64,000 nucleotides of DNA from JAXLYE01 sp046351595 (GCA_046351595.1 JAXLYE010000002.1:992001-1056000); one strand, 5' to 3'. Counted from the stretch's first letter, positions 9,355-23,111 are shown. The notes: generated by a model from the letters alone, not told the origin. Numbers and translations are program-made.

Positions 9355-10515
9355 TTACGGCGCGACCGGCGGCGGCTTGCGGGCGAGGACCAGCACGTTG
9401 CCCGGGTGCGTGGTCGCCGCCAGCTCGCGCTGCGTGACCAGCAGCCCGAGCGAGCGCAGATCCTGCGAGAGCTCGTCGAGCGGGCGGTAGGTGACGCGCG
9501 GGCCGCGGTTCCAGCCGAGCCGCACCGCCGCGCGCTCGATGAGGCGGGTCAGCCGGGCGCCGCCGCGGTGCGCCGGGTCGGTCTCGCGGATGAGCAGCAG
9601 CCCGCCCGGTCGCAGCACCGCCGCGGCGCGCGCCAGCACCTCGCGTTGCGTCGCCGCGTCGTAGTAGTGCAGCACGTCCACCAGCGTCACGACGTCGCAC
9701 GGCTCGAGCGCGGCCTGGCGCAGGTCGCCGGCCTGCAGCTCGACGCGGCCGAGGTCCGCCGCCGCCTGCTGCCCGGCCGCGATCTTGCCCGCGTCCCAGT
9801 CCAGGCCGAGGGCGCGGCGGATGCGCCCGTGCTCGGCCAGCGCCACCGGCAGCATGCCCAGGCCGCAGCCCAGATCGAGCACCTCGGCACCGTCCGGGAT
9901 CTCGGCGCACAGGGCGCGGTAGACGGGGTCGAGCCGGTACTTGAAGCGGGCGTAGTGGCGGTAGCGCGGGTGCGTGCGCTCGTAGCGGCGCGCGGCGCGG
10001 GCGACGGCGGCGGCGGCGGCGGCAGGGTCGGCGTCCGTCGTGTCGTTTGCATTCGTCTGGGCGGCGCGCCGGCGCAGCAGCACGTAGACCAGGCCGCCGA
10101 CGACCAGCCCGATGACGCCGCCGAGCACCGCGCCGCCGCGCAGCCAGGCCCAGAAGAAGCGCGCCGCGGTTTCGGGCAGCGCCGCGCCGGTGAAGTCGCC
10201 GCGGCCCAGGTGCAGCGCCTGGCCGCTGCCCAGGCGCGACCCGATCTCGACGGAGAGCCAGCCCAAGATCGGGATCATCGGCGGCACCGAGATGTTGGCC
10301 GCGGCGTACATCAGCGGCAGGTTGAGCCGCAAAAGGCCCGCGGCCGCGGCGCAGACGACGAAGTGCAGGCCGAACAGCGGCGTGCAGCCGATGACGAAGC
10401 CGAGCCACAGCGCCGCCGCGACGCGCCCGGGGCTGCGGTGCTGCTGCCAGATGTGCAGCGCCAGCGCGTGCAGCCGGGCGCGCACGTCGAACAGCCGGCG
10501 GAGGGCGCCGGGCAA
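9355..10515 (-). CDS. DUF2062 membrane domain fused to a class I SAM-dependent methyltransferase
   Basis: The N-terminal 150 residues match DUF2062: the pattern SPGRVAAALWLGFVIGCTPLFG, then LRLNLPLMYAAANISVPP, with membrane segments at about 35-60, 65-92 and 125-147. A linker leads into a Rossmann methyltransferase. Motif I is VLDLGCGLGMLPVAL (212-226), an acidic motif II follows near GLDWDAGKIAAGQQ, and the later block is CDVVTLVDVLHYYD then VLRPGGLLLIRETD. The protein is probably membrane-anchored and methylates a lipid or envelope precursor; the substrate is unknown. The start is uncertain: a TTG two bases after the pcrA stop fits best, while a GTG at 10485 or a start inside pcrA are alternatives. 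Two 14-bp direct repeats lie at its 3' end (9330-9343, 9351-9364). Confidence 0.8.
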   Translation of the reverse strand: MPGALRRLFDVRARLHALALHIWQQHRSPGRVAAALWLGFVIGCTPLFGLHFVVCAAAAGLLRLNLPLMYAAANISVPPMIPILGWLSVEIGSRLGSGQALHLGRGDFTGAALPETAARFFWAWLRGGAVLGGVIGLVVGGLVYVLLRRRAAQTNANDTTDADPAAAAAAVARAARRYERTHPRYRHYARFKYRLDPVYRALCAEIPDGAEVLDLGCGLGMLPVALAEHGRIRRALGLDWDAGKIAAGQQAAADLGRVELQAGDLRQAALEPCDVVTLVDVLHYYDAATQREVLARAAAVLRPGGLLLIRETDPAHRGGARLTRLIERAAVRLGWNRGPRVTYRPLDELSQDLRSLGLLVTQRELAATTHPGNVLVLARKPPPVAP

Positions 10516-10517
10516 AG

Positions 10518-13202
<2,685 letters not shown>

Positions 13203-13221
13203 GCGCGCTGACTGTTTAGCA

Positions 13222-13947
13222 CTACCGCCGCAGCAGCACGTAGACCGCTCCGGCGCCGCCGTCGGTGGGGCGGGCGGTGGCGAAGGCCAGCACCTGGCGC
13301 GCGACGCGGCCGCGGGTCAGCCACAGCCGCACCGCCTCTTTCAGCACCGGGATCTGGTCCTTCGAGTTGAGGCCGCGGCCGTGCACGATCAGCACGCAGC
13401 GGTGCGAGCGCAGCTTCGACTCCTGCACGAACTGCTCGATGCGCTGGCGCGCCTCGTCGCGGGTCATGCCGTGCAGGTCGACGTGGCCCTGGACCGCGTA
13501 GTCCCCGCGCCGCAGCCGCGAAAGCAGCCGCCGGTCGAGGCCGGGCGCGATGCCCTCGATGTACTCGTCGCTGTCGCTGATGTCGAAGGGGCCGATGCCC
13601 TCGACCAGGTCCGAGAGCTGGGCGTAGGCCTCGGCGTCCTCGCTCTGGCGCACGACGACCTCGCGCTCCTGCTCGATCGGCCGCCGGTGGCCCTGGGCCG
13701 CGCCCATGCGCGACACCCCGAACATCTCCTGCCGGAACATCTCCTCGTCGGAGATCCGCTCGTACACGGGCTCGGGCGGCGGCGCCGGCTTCTTCACCGC
13801 GGGCCGCGCCGGCTCGGGCTTCTTCACCGTCGCCTGCAGCTGTTGCTTGGCGAGCAGGAAGGGGTTGTTGAGCGGCTCCTGCTTGTCCTTGTCCTTGCCG
13901 CCGTCGCTGGCCAGGCCCTTGTAGCCGCGCTTCTTGAGCTGACCCAT
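13222..13947 (-). CDS. Smr-domain protein (putative endonuclease/DNA-binding)
   Basis: The 241-residue protein ends in an Smr domain (from about residue 155): VDLHGM at 156-161, then VLIVHGRGLNS (HGRG 189-192) and a C-terminal ATARPTDGGAGAVYVLL. This is the pattern of stand-alone Smr proteins of the YdaL/SmrA kind, which are related to the MutS2 C-terminus and often nick DNA or bind RNA. The first 150 residues are charged and low in complexity, with a Lys/Pro/Ala-rich stretch at about 38-58, and may be disordered. It sits 19 bp before pcrA on the same strand, so a joint role in DNA repair is plausible but inferred. Confidence 0.9.
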   Translation of the reverse strand: MGQLKKRGYKGLASDGGKDKDKQEPLNNPFLLAKQQLQATVKKPEPARPAVKKPAPPPEPVYERISDEEMFRQEMFGVSRMGAAQGHRRPIEQEREVVVRQSEDAEAYAQLSDLVEGIGPFDISDSDEYIEGIAPGLDRRLLSRLRRGDYAVQGHVDLHGMTRDEARQRIEQFVQESKLRSHRCVLIVHGRGLNSKDQIPVLKEAVRLWLTRGRVARQVLAFATARPTDGGAGAVYVLLRR

Positions 13948-13983
13948 CGCCGCCTCCCTGTGTCCTGCGCTTTGTCGTCTGGT

Positions 13984-15228
13984 CTAGGCCCGTCGCGTGC
14001 CGGGGTAACGATCGAGCGCGTGGCCGAGCAGCTCGACGGCGCGCCGCAGCGGCTCCTCGGCCAGCACGTAGGCGATGCGGACCTCGTCGGTGCCGGCGCC
14101 GGGGGTCTGGTAGAAGCCGGGCCCGGGCGCCAGCATCACGGTTTCGTTTTCGTGCGCGAAGTCGGCGAGCAGCCACTCGCAGAACCGCTCGCTGCTGTCG
14201 ACGGGCAGGCGGGCCATCAGGTAGAAGGCGCCCTGCGGCTCGGGCGCGAGCACGCCCTCAAGCGCCTTGAGCCCGCGCGCGAGCACGTCGCGGCGACGGC
14301 AGAACTCGCCGATCATCGACGAGATGAACGGCGCCGGGTCCGCGAGCGCGGCGATGCTGCCGAGCTGGCCCAGCGTCGGCGGCGACAGGCGGCTCATGGC
14401 GAAGCGGGTGGCCGCGCTCATGAGCTCGGGCAGCTTCGTGACCAGGCAGCCGATGCGCGCCCCGCACGCCGAGAAGCGCTTGGACACCGAGTCGATCACC
14501 ACCGCCACCTCGTCGGCGCCCGGCAGCGACAGGACCGAGCCGGGCTTGTCCGCGGTGTACAGGAACTCGCGGTAGACCTCGTCGGCGATGAGGACCAGGC
14601 CGCGCTCGCGGCACAGCGCCACCACCGCCTCGAGCGACTCGCGCGAGTACACGGCGCCGGTCGGGTTGCTCGGGTTGCACAGGAGGATCGCCCGCGTCCG
14701 CTCGGTCACGGCGGCGACGAACACCTCGGGGCCGGGCAGGCGGAAGCCGTCCTCGATGTGCGTCGGCAGGCCGCGCAGCGTGGCGCCGGCCATGATCGCG
14801 AAGGTGGCGTAGTTGGGGTAGTGCGGCTCGGGCGTGATGATCTCGTCGCCGGGGTCGCACAGCGCCATCAGCGCGAACAGGAGCGCCTCGGAGCCGCCCG
14901 TGGTCACCAGCACGTCGGCCTCGGTGACCTTGGCGCCGAAGCCGGCGTAGTAGCGGGCCAGCGCCTGGCGGTATGGATACAGCCCGCCCGAGGGCGAGTA
15001 CGCCAGCACCTGGCCCTCGTCGAGCCGCGCCGCCCGCAGGAACTCGCCCGGGGTCGGGATGTCGGGCTGGCCGATGTTCAGGTGGTAGATCTTCACGCCT
15101 CGCTCGGTGGCGCGGCGCGCGAACGGCTCGAGCTTGCGGATCGGGCTCGCGGGCGCGATCTCGGCGCGGTGCGAGAGGCGGACGCGGCGGGGCGTGCCGC
15201 CTGCCGCGGCTTTGGCGTCTGTGGACAT
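13984..15228 (-). CDS. PLP-dependent aminotransferase, class I/II (aspartate/alanine type)
   Basis: A fold-type I transaminase of 414 residues, probably moving an amino group between an amino acid and a 2-oxo acid in the cytosol. Visible family marks are NIGQPDIPTP (51-60), the TTGGSEAL cofactor loop (109-116), NPSNPTGAVYS (185-195), DEVYREF (216-222) and the PLP-binding Lys250 in SVSKRFSACGARIG. A conserved arginine lies in DEVRIAYVLAEE near the C-terminus. Substrate cannot be told from sequence; the layout fits the large AspC/AlaT-like subfamily. It is the first gene of the run Smr-pcrA-methyltransferase, with a 219-bp spacer upstream (15229-15447) in which I see no other gene. Confidence 0.93.
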   Translation of the reverse strand: MSTDAKAAAGGTPRRVRLSHRAEIAPASPIRKLEPFARRATERGVKIYHLNIGQPDIPTPGEFLRAARLDEGQVLAYSPSGGLYPYRQALARYYAGFGAKVTEADVLVTTGGSEALLFALMALCDPGDEIITPEPHYPNYATFAIMAGATLRGLPTHIEDGFRLPGPEVFVAAVTERTRAILLCNPSNPTGAVYSRESLEAVVALCRERGLVLIADEVYREFLYTADKPGSVLSLPGADEVAVVIDSVSKRFSACGARIGCLVTKLPELMSAATRFAMSRLSPPTLGQLGSIAALADPAPFISSMIGEFCRRRDVLARGLKALEGVLAPEPQGAFYLMARLPVDSSERFCEWLLADFAHENETVMLAPGPGFYQTPGAGTDEVRIAYVLAEEPLRRAVELLGHALDRYPGTRRA

Positions 15229-15447
15229 CGAGGGACTCCGAAGATACGGCGCTTCTTTTTAGACGATGTAGACGATCTGGGCGAGCGGCGCGAGCGCAGG
15301 CGCGCCTGACTCCATGCTATCGGGCGAGGCCAGCGGCATCGAGGCGAAATCCGAGCCCGGGGCTGTCCTCTCGAGGCGGCACGGGCCGATCGGTCCGTCG
15401 CTTTCTCGCACGGCCCGCCGCCGTGTTTCGAATAGACGAGCGGGCGG

Positions 15448-18400
15448 TTACTCCAGGGTCAGGTCCGCCGCCGACCAGCGCTCGAGCAGGACGCGCTGGG
15501 TCTGCCGGTGCTCGGGCAGCCGGAGCTCGGGATCGCGCTGCAAGAGCGACGCCGCCTCGCGCCGGGCGATCTGCAGCAGATCGATGTCGCGCAGAAGATC
15601 CGCGTAGCGCAGCGGCGGCAGCCCGGCCTGGCGCGTGCCCAGGACCTCACCGGGGCCGCGGATGCGCAGGTCGGCCTCGGCGATGCGGAAGCCGCAGCTG
15701 GTGCGCGAGAGGACCTGCAGCCGCGCCCGCGTCCCGCTCTGCGGCCCGAGCTTCGCGAGCTCGCTGGCCTCGTCGCCGCTTTGGGCGGCCGGGGGCGCCG
15801 CGGCCGCGGACTTGACGGCCTTGGCGACGGCGGGACGGCGGGCGGCGGGCGCTACGGACCGGGCCTCCCCGTCGGCGGCGTCGCCCTCGTCGCTGTCGTC
15901 GTCACTCGAGCCGCCTGGGCCGCTCGGGTGCAGGAGCAGACAGGCGCTGGGCCCTTTGCCGCGGCCGATGCGCCCGCGCAGCTGGTGCAGCTGCGCCAGC
16001 CCGAAGCGCTCGGCCCCCTCGATCACCATCAGCGAGGCGTTGGGCACATCGACGCCGACCTCGATGACGGTGGTGGCGACCAGCACGTCGAGCTCGCCCC
16101 GGCGGAAGCGCGCCATCACCTCGTCGCGCTCGTCGATGGGCAGGCGGCCGTGGACCAGCGCCACGCGCAGCTCGGGCAGCGCCTCCAGCAGCGCCTGGTA
16201 GCGCGTCGTCGCGCTCTGCAGCTCGAGCTTCTCGCTGTCTTCGATGAGCGGGCAGACCCAGTAGGCCTGCCGGCCCTGCGCCACGGCGCGCCGCACCGCC
16301 AGCACCGCCCGCGCCTCGCCGCTCGAGCCGCCCAGCACCCGCGTCACCGGCGGCGTCCGCCCCGGCGGCAGCTCGTCGAGCTGCGTCACCTCGAGGTCGC
16401 CGTACAGCGTCAGCGCCAGCGTGCGCGGGATCGGCGTCGCGGTCATCACCAGCAGGTGCGGCTGCTGCCCCTTTTTCCGCAGCGCCGCGCGCTGGGCCAC
16501 GCCGAAGCGGTGCTGCTCGTCGATGACGACCAGGCCCAGGTCCTTGAACTCGACCCGCTCGGCCAAAAGCGCGTGCGTGCCGACGACGACATCGAGGTAG
16601 CCCGCCGCCAGCATCGCCAGGATCGACTCGCGATCGAGCGGCTGCCCCGACTCCTCGGCGATGCGCCAGACGTCGTCGAAGCGGCCGGCCTGCAGCTGCG
16701 CCAGCGTGGTCTTGCGCCCGGTCTTGGGCGTCGTCGCGGTGAGCAGCGCCAGCCGGCGCCCGCAGGCCTTGGCCCAGGCGCCCAGCGTCTTTTTGTGCTG
16801 CTCGGCGAGGATCTCGGTCGGCGCCATGATGCTCGCCTGGCGCCCGGCGGCCATCACCAGCTCGCAGGCGGCGTAGGCCACCAGCGTCTTGCCGCTGCCG
16901 ACGTCGCCGTGCAAGAGACGCTGCATCGGGTGGGGCTGGGCGAGGTCGCGGCGGATCGCCTCGATGGCTCGCTCCTGCGCGCCGGTCGGGCGGAACGGCA
17001 GCACCTCGCGCAGCCGATCGAGCGAGGTCGGCGTCGACGGCACCGGCTGCGCGGACTCGACCTGGGCGCGGCGCCGACGCAGGCACAGGCCGAGCTGCAG
17101 GAAGAACAGCTCCTCGAAGATCAGCCGGCGCTGCGGCGGCGCCAGGCCCTGGTTCAAGAGCGCCAGCTGCGACGCCGGCAGGTCGCCCGACGAAAGGTGC
17201 AGCGCCTTGAGCGCGGCGGGAAGCGCCGGCAGCGACAGCTTGTGCAGGACGGCTGCCGGGACGCCGTCGGGGACCTCGTCGGCGTAGCGCTCGCACAGGC
17301 GCTGGCACAGCCTCTCGAGGGTGCGCGGCGGCACGCCCTCGACGTCGGGGTAGCGCACGCGCACGCGGCCCGTCTCCGCGGCGGGCGAAGGTAGCGAGCC
17401 GGCGCTGCTGCCCTCGTCGCTGCGAGCCGGCGCGAGCTCGGAGAGCTCGGGGTGCACCAGCTGCAGCGCGCCGCGGAAGCTGAGCGGCGAGCCGGTGATG
17501 AGGAAGCGCGCGCCCGGCACAAGCCGCCTGGCCATGCCGCCGTTGAAGACGAACCAGCGCAGGGTCAGCACCGCGCCGTCCTCGCCGCGCGCCACCGCCT
17601 CGAGGAAGCGGCGGCGGGCCCAGACGATGCGGCTGCGCTCGATGAGCGCCACCGTCGACTGCACCACGCCGGCCTGCAGCTTGCCGACGGGCGTGAGCTC
17701 GCGCAGGTCGTCCCAGCGCCGGGGCAGGAAGTACAGCGCATCGATCACCCGGTGCAGGCCGCGCGCCGCCAGCCGCTCGGCCATCGCCGGTCCGATGCCG
17801 GGCTCGCCGAGCAGCGAGCGCACGAGCGCCTCTTCGCCGGTGGCCGGGCTCGCCGCGGTCCCCGTCGCGGTCGTCCCGGTCGTCGGGGCCGGGCTCGATG
17901 TCGGCGCGCCCGCGGCGGACGCCTCGGCCCGTGACGGGACCGGCGACAAGACTGGCGGCGCCTTCGCATCTGCTCCCGATCGCGGTCGCGGCGCGGACGG
18001 CTCCGAAGCCGGTGCCGCGGCCGGTGAAGCGGCCGGTGAAGCGGCCGGTGAAGCGGCCGGTGAAGCGATGGGCGCCGCGGCCGGGCCGATCGGGCGCGAG
18101 CGCGGGGCCGGGCCCGCGGGCAGGAGCTCCATGCTGAGCGCCGCGCACAGCCGCAGGCCCGCCGCCAGGAGGCGCTGCTGCTCGGCGGCCGGCTGCCCGC
18201 CCAGGCCGCTCACCTCGGCGGCAAAGCGCTCGAGGGAGCCCTGCAGGCGCAGCAGCCGTGGCGGCTCGGCGCTGGCCCCGGCCGGCACCGCCGCCGGGCG
18301 CACTCGCTCGCGGGCCCGCTCGCGCGCCCGCTCACGGGCCTGGACCACCAACGGCAGCAGCGGCGCCAGCGCCGAGGCGGCCGCGGCCAGCTCGGGGCCG

Positions 18401-18732
18401 ACGCGATCGAGGGCCGGCCCGGGCGCCGCCTGCGCCGCCTGTCCTTGAACCGGAGGGGCGGAGATCGCGCCCAGGCCGCCCCGGCACAGCGCCTCGATCG
18501 GGCCGCGCAGCCGGGTCAACAGCGCGAGCGCCCGGCTGCGCGCACCCCCCGACGGCGCCGCCGCACGCTCGGGGCCGTCCTCCGCAAAGGCTGGAGGGCC
18601 GGGCGTGCGCGCGGGCTCGCTCGCCGCGGCTCCCGCGCCGCGCCCCGCCGGCGGCCAGCGGACCGCGGCTCCCGGCGTTGCGGACCCGGCTGTCCCTTCC
18701 TCCCCTGCGCGCTCTGGGTGCCCGTCCGACAT
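15448..18732 (-). CDS. recG: ATP-dependent DNA helicase RecG with long N-terminal extension
   Basis: A branch-migration helicase for stalled forks and Holliday junctions. The core runs from about residue 300: wedge/OB domain (GIGPAMAERLAARGLHRVIDALYFLPRRW), Walker A GDVGSGKT (about 609), DEQH box VIDEQHRFGVAQR (about 736), MTATPIPRTLALTLYGDLEV, and the C-terminal QLHQLRGRIGRG with a TRAGF-like FRIAEADLRIRGPGEVLGTRQAG. At 1094 residues it is about 400 longer than the usual 690. The first 300 residues are an Ala/Pro-rich extension containing a short helical RecG N-terminal domain, and about 75 residues of acidic/Ala-rich insert lie between helicase motif VI and the TRG motif (about 915-990). 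Start ATG at 18732. Confidence 0.95.
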   Translation of the reverse strand: MSDGHPERAGEEGTAGSATPGAAVRWPPAGRGAGAAASEPARTPGPPAFAEDGPERAAAPSGGARSRALALLTRLRGPIEALCRGGLGAISAPPVQGQAAQAAPGPALDRVGPELAAAASALAPLLPLVVQARERARERARERVRPAAVPAGASAEPPRLLRLQGSLERFAAEVSGLGGQPAAEQQRLLAAGLRLCAALSMELLPAGPAPRSRPIGPAAAPIASPAASPAASPAASPAAAPASEPSAPRPRSGADAKAPPVLSPVPSRAEASAAGAPTSSPAPTTGTTATGTAASPATGEEALVRSLLGEPGIGPAMAERLAARGLHRVIDALYFLPRRWDDLRELTPVGKLQAGVVQSTVALIERSRIVWARRRFLEAVARGEDGAVLTLRWFVFNGGMARRLVPGARFLITGSPLSFRGALQLVHPELSELAPARSDEGSSAGSLPSPAAETGRVRVRYPDVEGVPPRTLERLCQRLCERYADEVPDGVPAAVLHKLSLPALPAALKALHLSSGDLPASQLALLNQGLAPPQRRLIFEELFFLQLGLCLRRRRAQVESAQPVPSTPTSLDRLREVLPFRPTGAQERAIEAIRRDLAQPHPMQRLLHGDVGSGKTLVAYAACELVMAAGRQASIMAPTEILAEQHKKTLGAWAKACGRRLALLTATTPKTGRKTTLAQLQAGRFDDVWRIAEESGQPLDRESILAMLAAGYLDVVVGTHALLAERVEFKDLGLVVIDEQHRFGVAQRAALRKKGQQPHLLVMTATPIPRTLALTLYGDLEVTQLDELPPGRTPPVTRVLGGSSGEARAVLAVRRAVAQGRQAYWVCPLIEDSEKLELQSATTRYQALLEALPELRVALVHGRLPIDERDEVMARFRRGELDVLVATTVIEVGVDVPNASLMVIEGAERFGLAQLHQLRGRIGRGKGPSACLLLHPSGPGGSSDDDSDEGDAADGEARSVAPAARRPAVAKAVKSAAAAPPAAQSGDEASELAKLGPQSGTRARLQVLSRTSCGFRIAEADLRIRGPGEVLGTRQAGLPPLRYADLLRDIDLLQIARREAASLLQRDPELRLPEHRQTQRVLLERWSAADLTLE
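18019..18066. repeat. 12-bp tandem repeat, four copies, inside recG
   Basis: Four exact head-to-tail copies of GGCCGGTGAAGC lie in the low-complexity N-terminal part of RecG. The unit is a multiple of three and codes for a repeating Ser-Pro-Ala-Ala motif on the minus strand, so it expands the linker without breaking the frame. Confidence 0.95.
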
Positions 18733-19066
18733 GGCGGGGATTCATACCATGTCCACAGCTCGACCGCGGGCCCTGGGCCCAAACTGGGCTGCGCCTGGAT
18801 TCCACCCTCCGTACCCGCCCAAGGCGCGCCGCTGCGCCGGTGCCGGCCGCCCATGACCCAGCATCGACCAGATCGACCAGATCGGCCAGATCGGCCAGAT
18901 CGGCCAGGTCGGCCGGGCCCGCCGCGGCGCGCCGCCCCGCGCCGGAAGCCGCGCAAGTCCGCACAAGGCCGCCAAACGCGAGGCGGTTTTTTGTACTATG
19001 GACCAAGCTACCTGCTCTCTGGCGCCGGCGGCCTGGGGGGCTTTAGGTCAAAGAGAATCCTTCGGC
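18733..19066. other. Divergent intergenic region between recG and the DnaK paralog
   Basis: A 334-bp stretch without a gene I can support. It must hold the two divergent promoters. It contains a 9-bp tandem repeat (18862-18915) and, near 18985-18999, a run of T followed by TACTAT that could be a -10 element for the DnaK paralog; no convincing -35 is visible. Confidence 0.6.
18862..18915. repeat. 9-bp tandem repeat array, six copies
   Basis: Six head-to-tail 9-mers: the core unit GATCGGCCA occurs three times exactly, flanked by near copies (CATCGACCA, GATCGACCA, GGTCGGCCG). The array lies in the divergent spacer between recG and the DnaK paralog and is probably non-coding. It could be a binding array or a replication-slippage product. 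Confidence 0.9.
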
Positions 19067-20959
19067 ATGGAACGAGTCATCGGGATCGACCTGGGCACCA
19101 CCAACGCCTGCGTTGCGGTCGTCGAGAGCGGTGTGCCGATGGTCATCCCGACGGCGCCGGGACAGACGCGGCTGCCGGCGGTGCTGACGATCACCGAGCA
19201 GGGCAAGCGGCTGGTCGGCCAGCTGGCCAAGCGGCAGGCGGTGGTCAGCGCCGAGCACACGGCCTCCGCGCTCAAGCGGCTCATCGGCCGCAAGTACATA
19301 AGCTCCGCGGTGCGGCAGATCGTCGAGATGGTGCCCTACCGCGTGATCGCCGGCCCGGGCGACGAGGCGCGCATCCTGCTGCGCAGCGAGAGCTACGCCG
19401 TGCCCGAGCTGTGCGCGACGCTGCTGCTCGAGCTCAAGCGCACCGTCGAGGGCTACCTGCACGAGCCGGTGTCCAAGGCGGTGCTGACGGTGCCGCCCTA
19501 CTTCTCGGACGCGCAGCGCCAGGCGCTCAAAGAAGCGGCGCGCCTCGCCGGCATCGAGGTGGTGCGCCTGCTCAGCGAGCCGATCGCGGCGGCCATCGCC
19601 TACGGCCTCGGCGGCGGCGAGACCAAGGTCCAGCGCGTCGTCGTCTACGACCTGGGCGGCGGCACCTTCGACTTCTCGCTGCTCGATCTGCGCGCCGGCG
19701 CCTTCGAGGTGCGCGCCACCTCGTCGGACCTGTTCCTCGGCGGCGACGACTTCGATCGCCGGCTGCTCGACTTCTTGGTCTTCGGCTTCGCCAAGGACCA
19801 CAAGATCGACCTGCGCCAGGACCGCACCGCGCTGCAGCGCCTGCGCGACGCCGTCGAGAAGGCCAAGATCGAGCTGTCGGCGCAGGCCGAGGTGACGATC
19901 GAGGTCCCCTTCATCATCTCGACCGGCACCAGCGAGCCGCTGCACTTAAAGCGCGTCATCACCCGCGCCAAGCTCGAGGAGCTGACCGAGGACCTGATCG
20001 AGCGCACGGCGCAGCTGTGCCGCCAGAGCCTGGCCGAGGTCGGCGTCGAGCGCAACGAGATCGACGCGGTGATCCTCGTCGGTGGCATGGCGCACATGCC
20101 GCGCGTGGTGCAGACCGTCACCGACCTGTTCGGGCGCACGCCGCTCGTCGGCATCAGCCCCGAGGACGTGCTGGCCATCGGCGGCGCGCTGCAGGGCGCC
20201 GCCATGCTCTCGGCGCCGCAGCACGCGGCGGCGACGTACGACGCCTGCCCGCAGGCGCTCGGGCTGCTGGTGGCCGGCGGCCAGCGCTTCCCGCTCATCG
20301 AGGCCGGCGCCGCGCTGCCGTGCGAGCGGCGCTACGTCTTTACCACCGCCCGCGACGATCAGACCGGCCTGCGCCTGGTGGTGGTGCGCGGCGAGGCGCG
20401 CAGCGACAGGACCGCGCCGGGCAGCTCGCGCAGCTCGGTGCGCGGGTCGGACCCGGTCGCCGTGAGCGGCGACGACGTGCTCGGCGAGCTATTGCTCGAG
20501 GGCTTGGCCCCGGGGCCGCGCGGCGCCGCCGAGGTCGAGGTCTGCTTCAGCGTCGCGGCGTCGGGTCAGCTCACGGTCACGGCGACGGACCTGTACACCG
20601 GCCAGCAGCGCAGCCTGACCGCGGCGCCGATCACGCCGATCCAGGCGAGCCGGCTGCGCACGACCGCCGGCGGCTCGACCTACGCGCTGGAGCTGTCGCG
20701 CGACGAGGAGTTCGTGCGCGCGCAGCAGCGCACCGAGCGCCTGATCAGCGAGATCCTGGGCATGCTGCCGCGCGCCGAGCAGGTGGTCTCGGGCAGTGAG
20801 CTCGGCCTGGACGCCATGCGGCGGGCGCGGGCCATCGTCGAGCGGGCCAAGATCGCCATCATCCGCGGCGAGCCGGTGGCGCTGCTCGACGCGCAGGACG
20901 TGCTCGAGCGGACCGCGACGATGCTGCGCGGCGTGACGCAGGCGCTGCGGGTGAGTTAA
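19067..20959 (+). CDS. Hsp70 (DnaK-family) paralog
   Basis: A 630-residue Hsp70 with a good ATPase domain: phosphate-1 loop GIDLGTTNACVAVVE at the N-terminus, LSEPIAAAIAYGLGGG connect-1, phosphate-2 VVYDLGGGTFDFSLLD and adenosine motif ILVGGMAHMPRV. The substrate-binding part (from about 390) is divergent. It lacks the close match to housekeeping DnaK, has an insert around SDRTAPGSSRSS, and has no acidic EEVD-like or GGDDDV tail. No grpE or dnaJ is adjacent, so this is a specialised paralog rather than the main DnaK. Such paralogs are common in myxobacteria (SglK/StkA types); its client is unknown. I chose the ATG at 19067, where homology begins, preceded by AAAGAGAA, over an upstream ATG at 18998. 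Confidence 0.9.
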   Translation: MERVIGIDLGTTNACVAVVESGVPMVIPTAPGQTRLPAVLTITEQGKRLVGQLAKRQAVVSAEHTASALKRLIGRKYISSAVRQIVEMVPYRVIAGPGDEARILLRSESYAVPELCATLLLELKRTVEGYLHEPVSKAVLTVPPYFSDAQRQALKEAARLAGIEVVRLLSEPIAAAIAYGLGGGETKVQRVVVYDLGGGTFDFSLLDLRAGAFEVRATSSDLFLGGDDFDRRLLDFLVFGFAKDHKIDLRQDRTALQRLRDAVEKAKIELSAQAEVTIEVPFIISTGTSEPLHLKRVITRAKLEELTEDLIERTAQLCRQSLAEVGVERNEIDAVILVGGMAHMPRVVQTVTDLFGRTPLVGISPEDVLAIGGALQGAAMLSAPQHAAATYDACPQALGLLVAGGQRFPLIEAGAALPCERRYVFTTARDDQTGLRLVVVRGEARSDRTAPGSSRSSVRGSDPVAVSGDDVLGELLLEGLAPGPRGAAEVEVCFSVAASGQLTVTATDLYTGQQRSLTAAPITPIQASRLRTTAGGSTYALELSRDEEFVRAQQRTERLISEILGMLPRAEQVVSGSELGLDAMRRARAIVERAKIAIIRGEPVALLDAQDVLERTATMLRGVTQALRVS

Positions 20960-21006
20960 GGGGGGGCCTCCCCCGTCCCCCTCGGTGAGCAGAGCTCAAC
21001 GAGCCT

Positions 21007-21041
21007 CCCCCCACCGCGCGTTTCTCGCGCGGGTTGGGGGG
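21007..21041 (+). terminator. GC-rich hairpin after the DnaK paralog (possible terminator)
   Basis: A long GC stem pairs C-run plus GCGCG (21007-21020) with CGCGC plus G-run (21026-21041) around a TTTCT loop. There is no T tract behind it, so it may act as a barrier for 3' processing or a Rho-assisted terminator. A second weaker G-run/C-run pair lies just after the stop at 20960-20976. Confidence 0.45.
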
Positions 21042-21108
21042 CCCTCCCGTCCCCCAGGGAGCCGACTCAGGTCGGCGCGCGTGGGCGGTTTTGCGCTAGG
21101 CTGCGCCT

Positions 21109-23070
<1,962 letters not shown>

Positions 23071-23075
23071 GCCGC

Positions 23076-23111
23076 AAAAAAACGCCCGGTCCGCTGCCGC
23101 GGTCCCGGGCG
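23076..23111 (-). terminator. Intrinsic terminator of the charged-repeat protein gene
   Basis: Read on the minus strand, a GC stem (23105-23111 with 23083-23089, continued by GCGG/CCGC) with a 4-base loop runs into seven T residues (the A run at 23076-23082). It ends the minus-strand gene and lies immediately behind the acsA stop, so it may also stop acsA transcripts partly. Confidence 0.85.

Noticed and set aside
18332..19046. ORFs with Asp-Arg-Pro or Leu-Ala-Asp repeats in the recG/DnaK-paralog spacer
   Set aside because: They come from the 9-bp array, which is open in all frames; no conserved sequence on either side.
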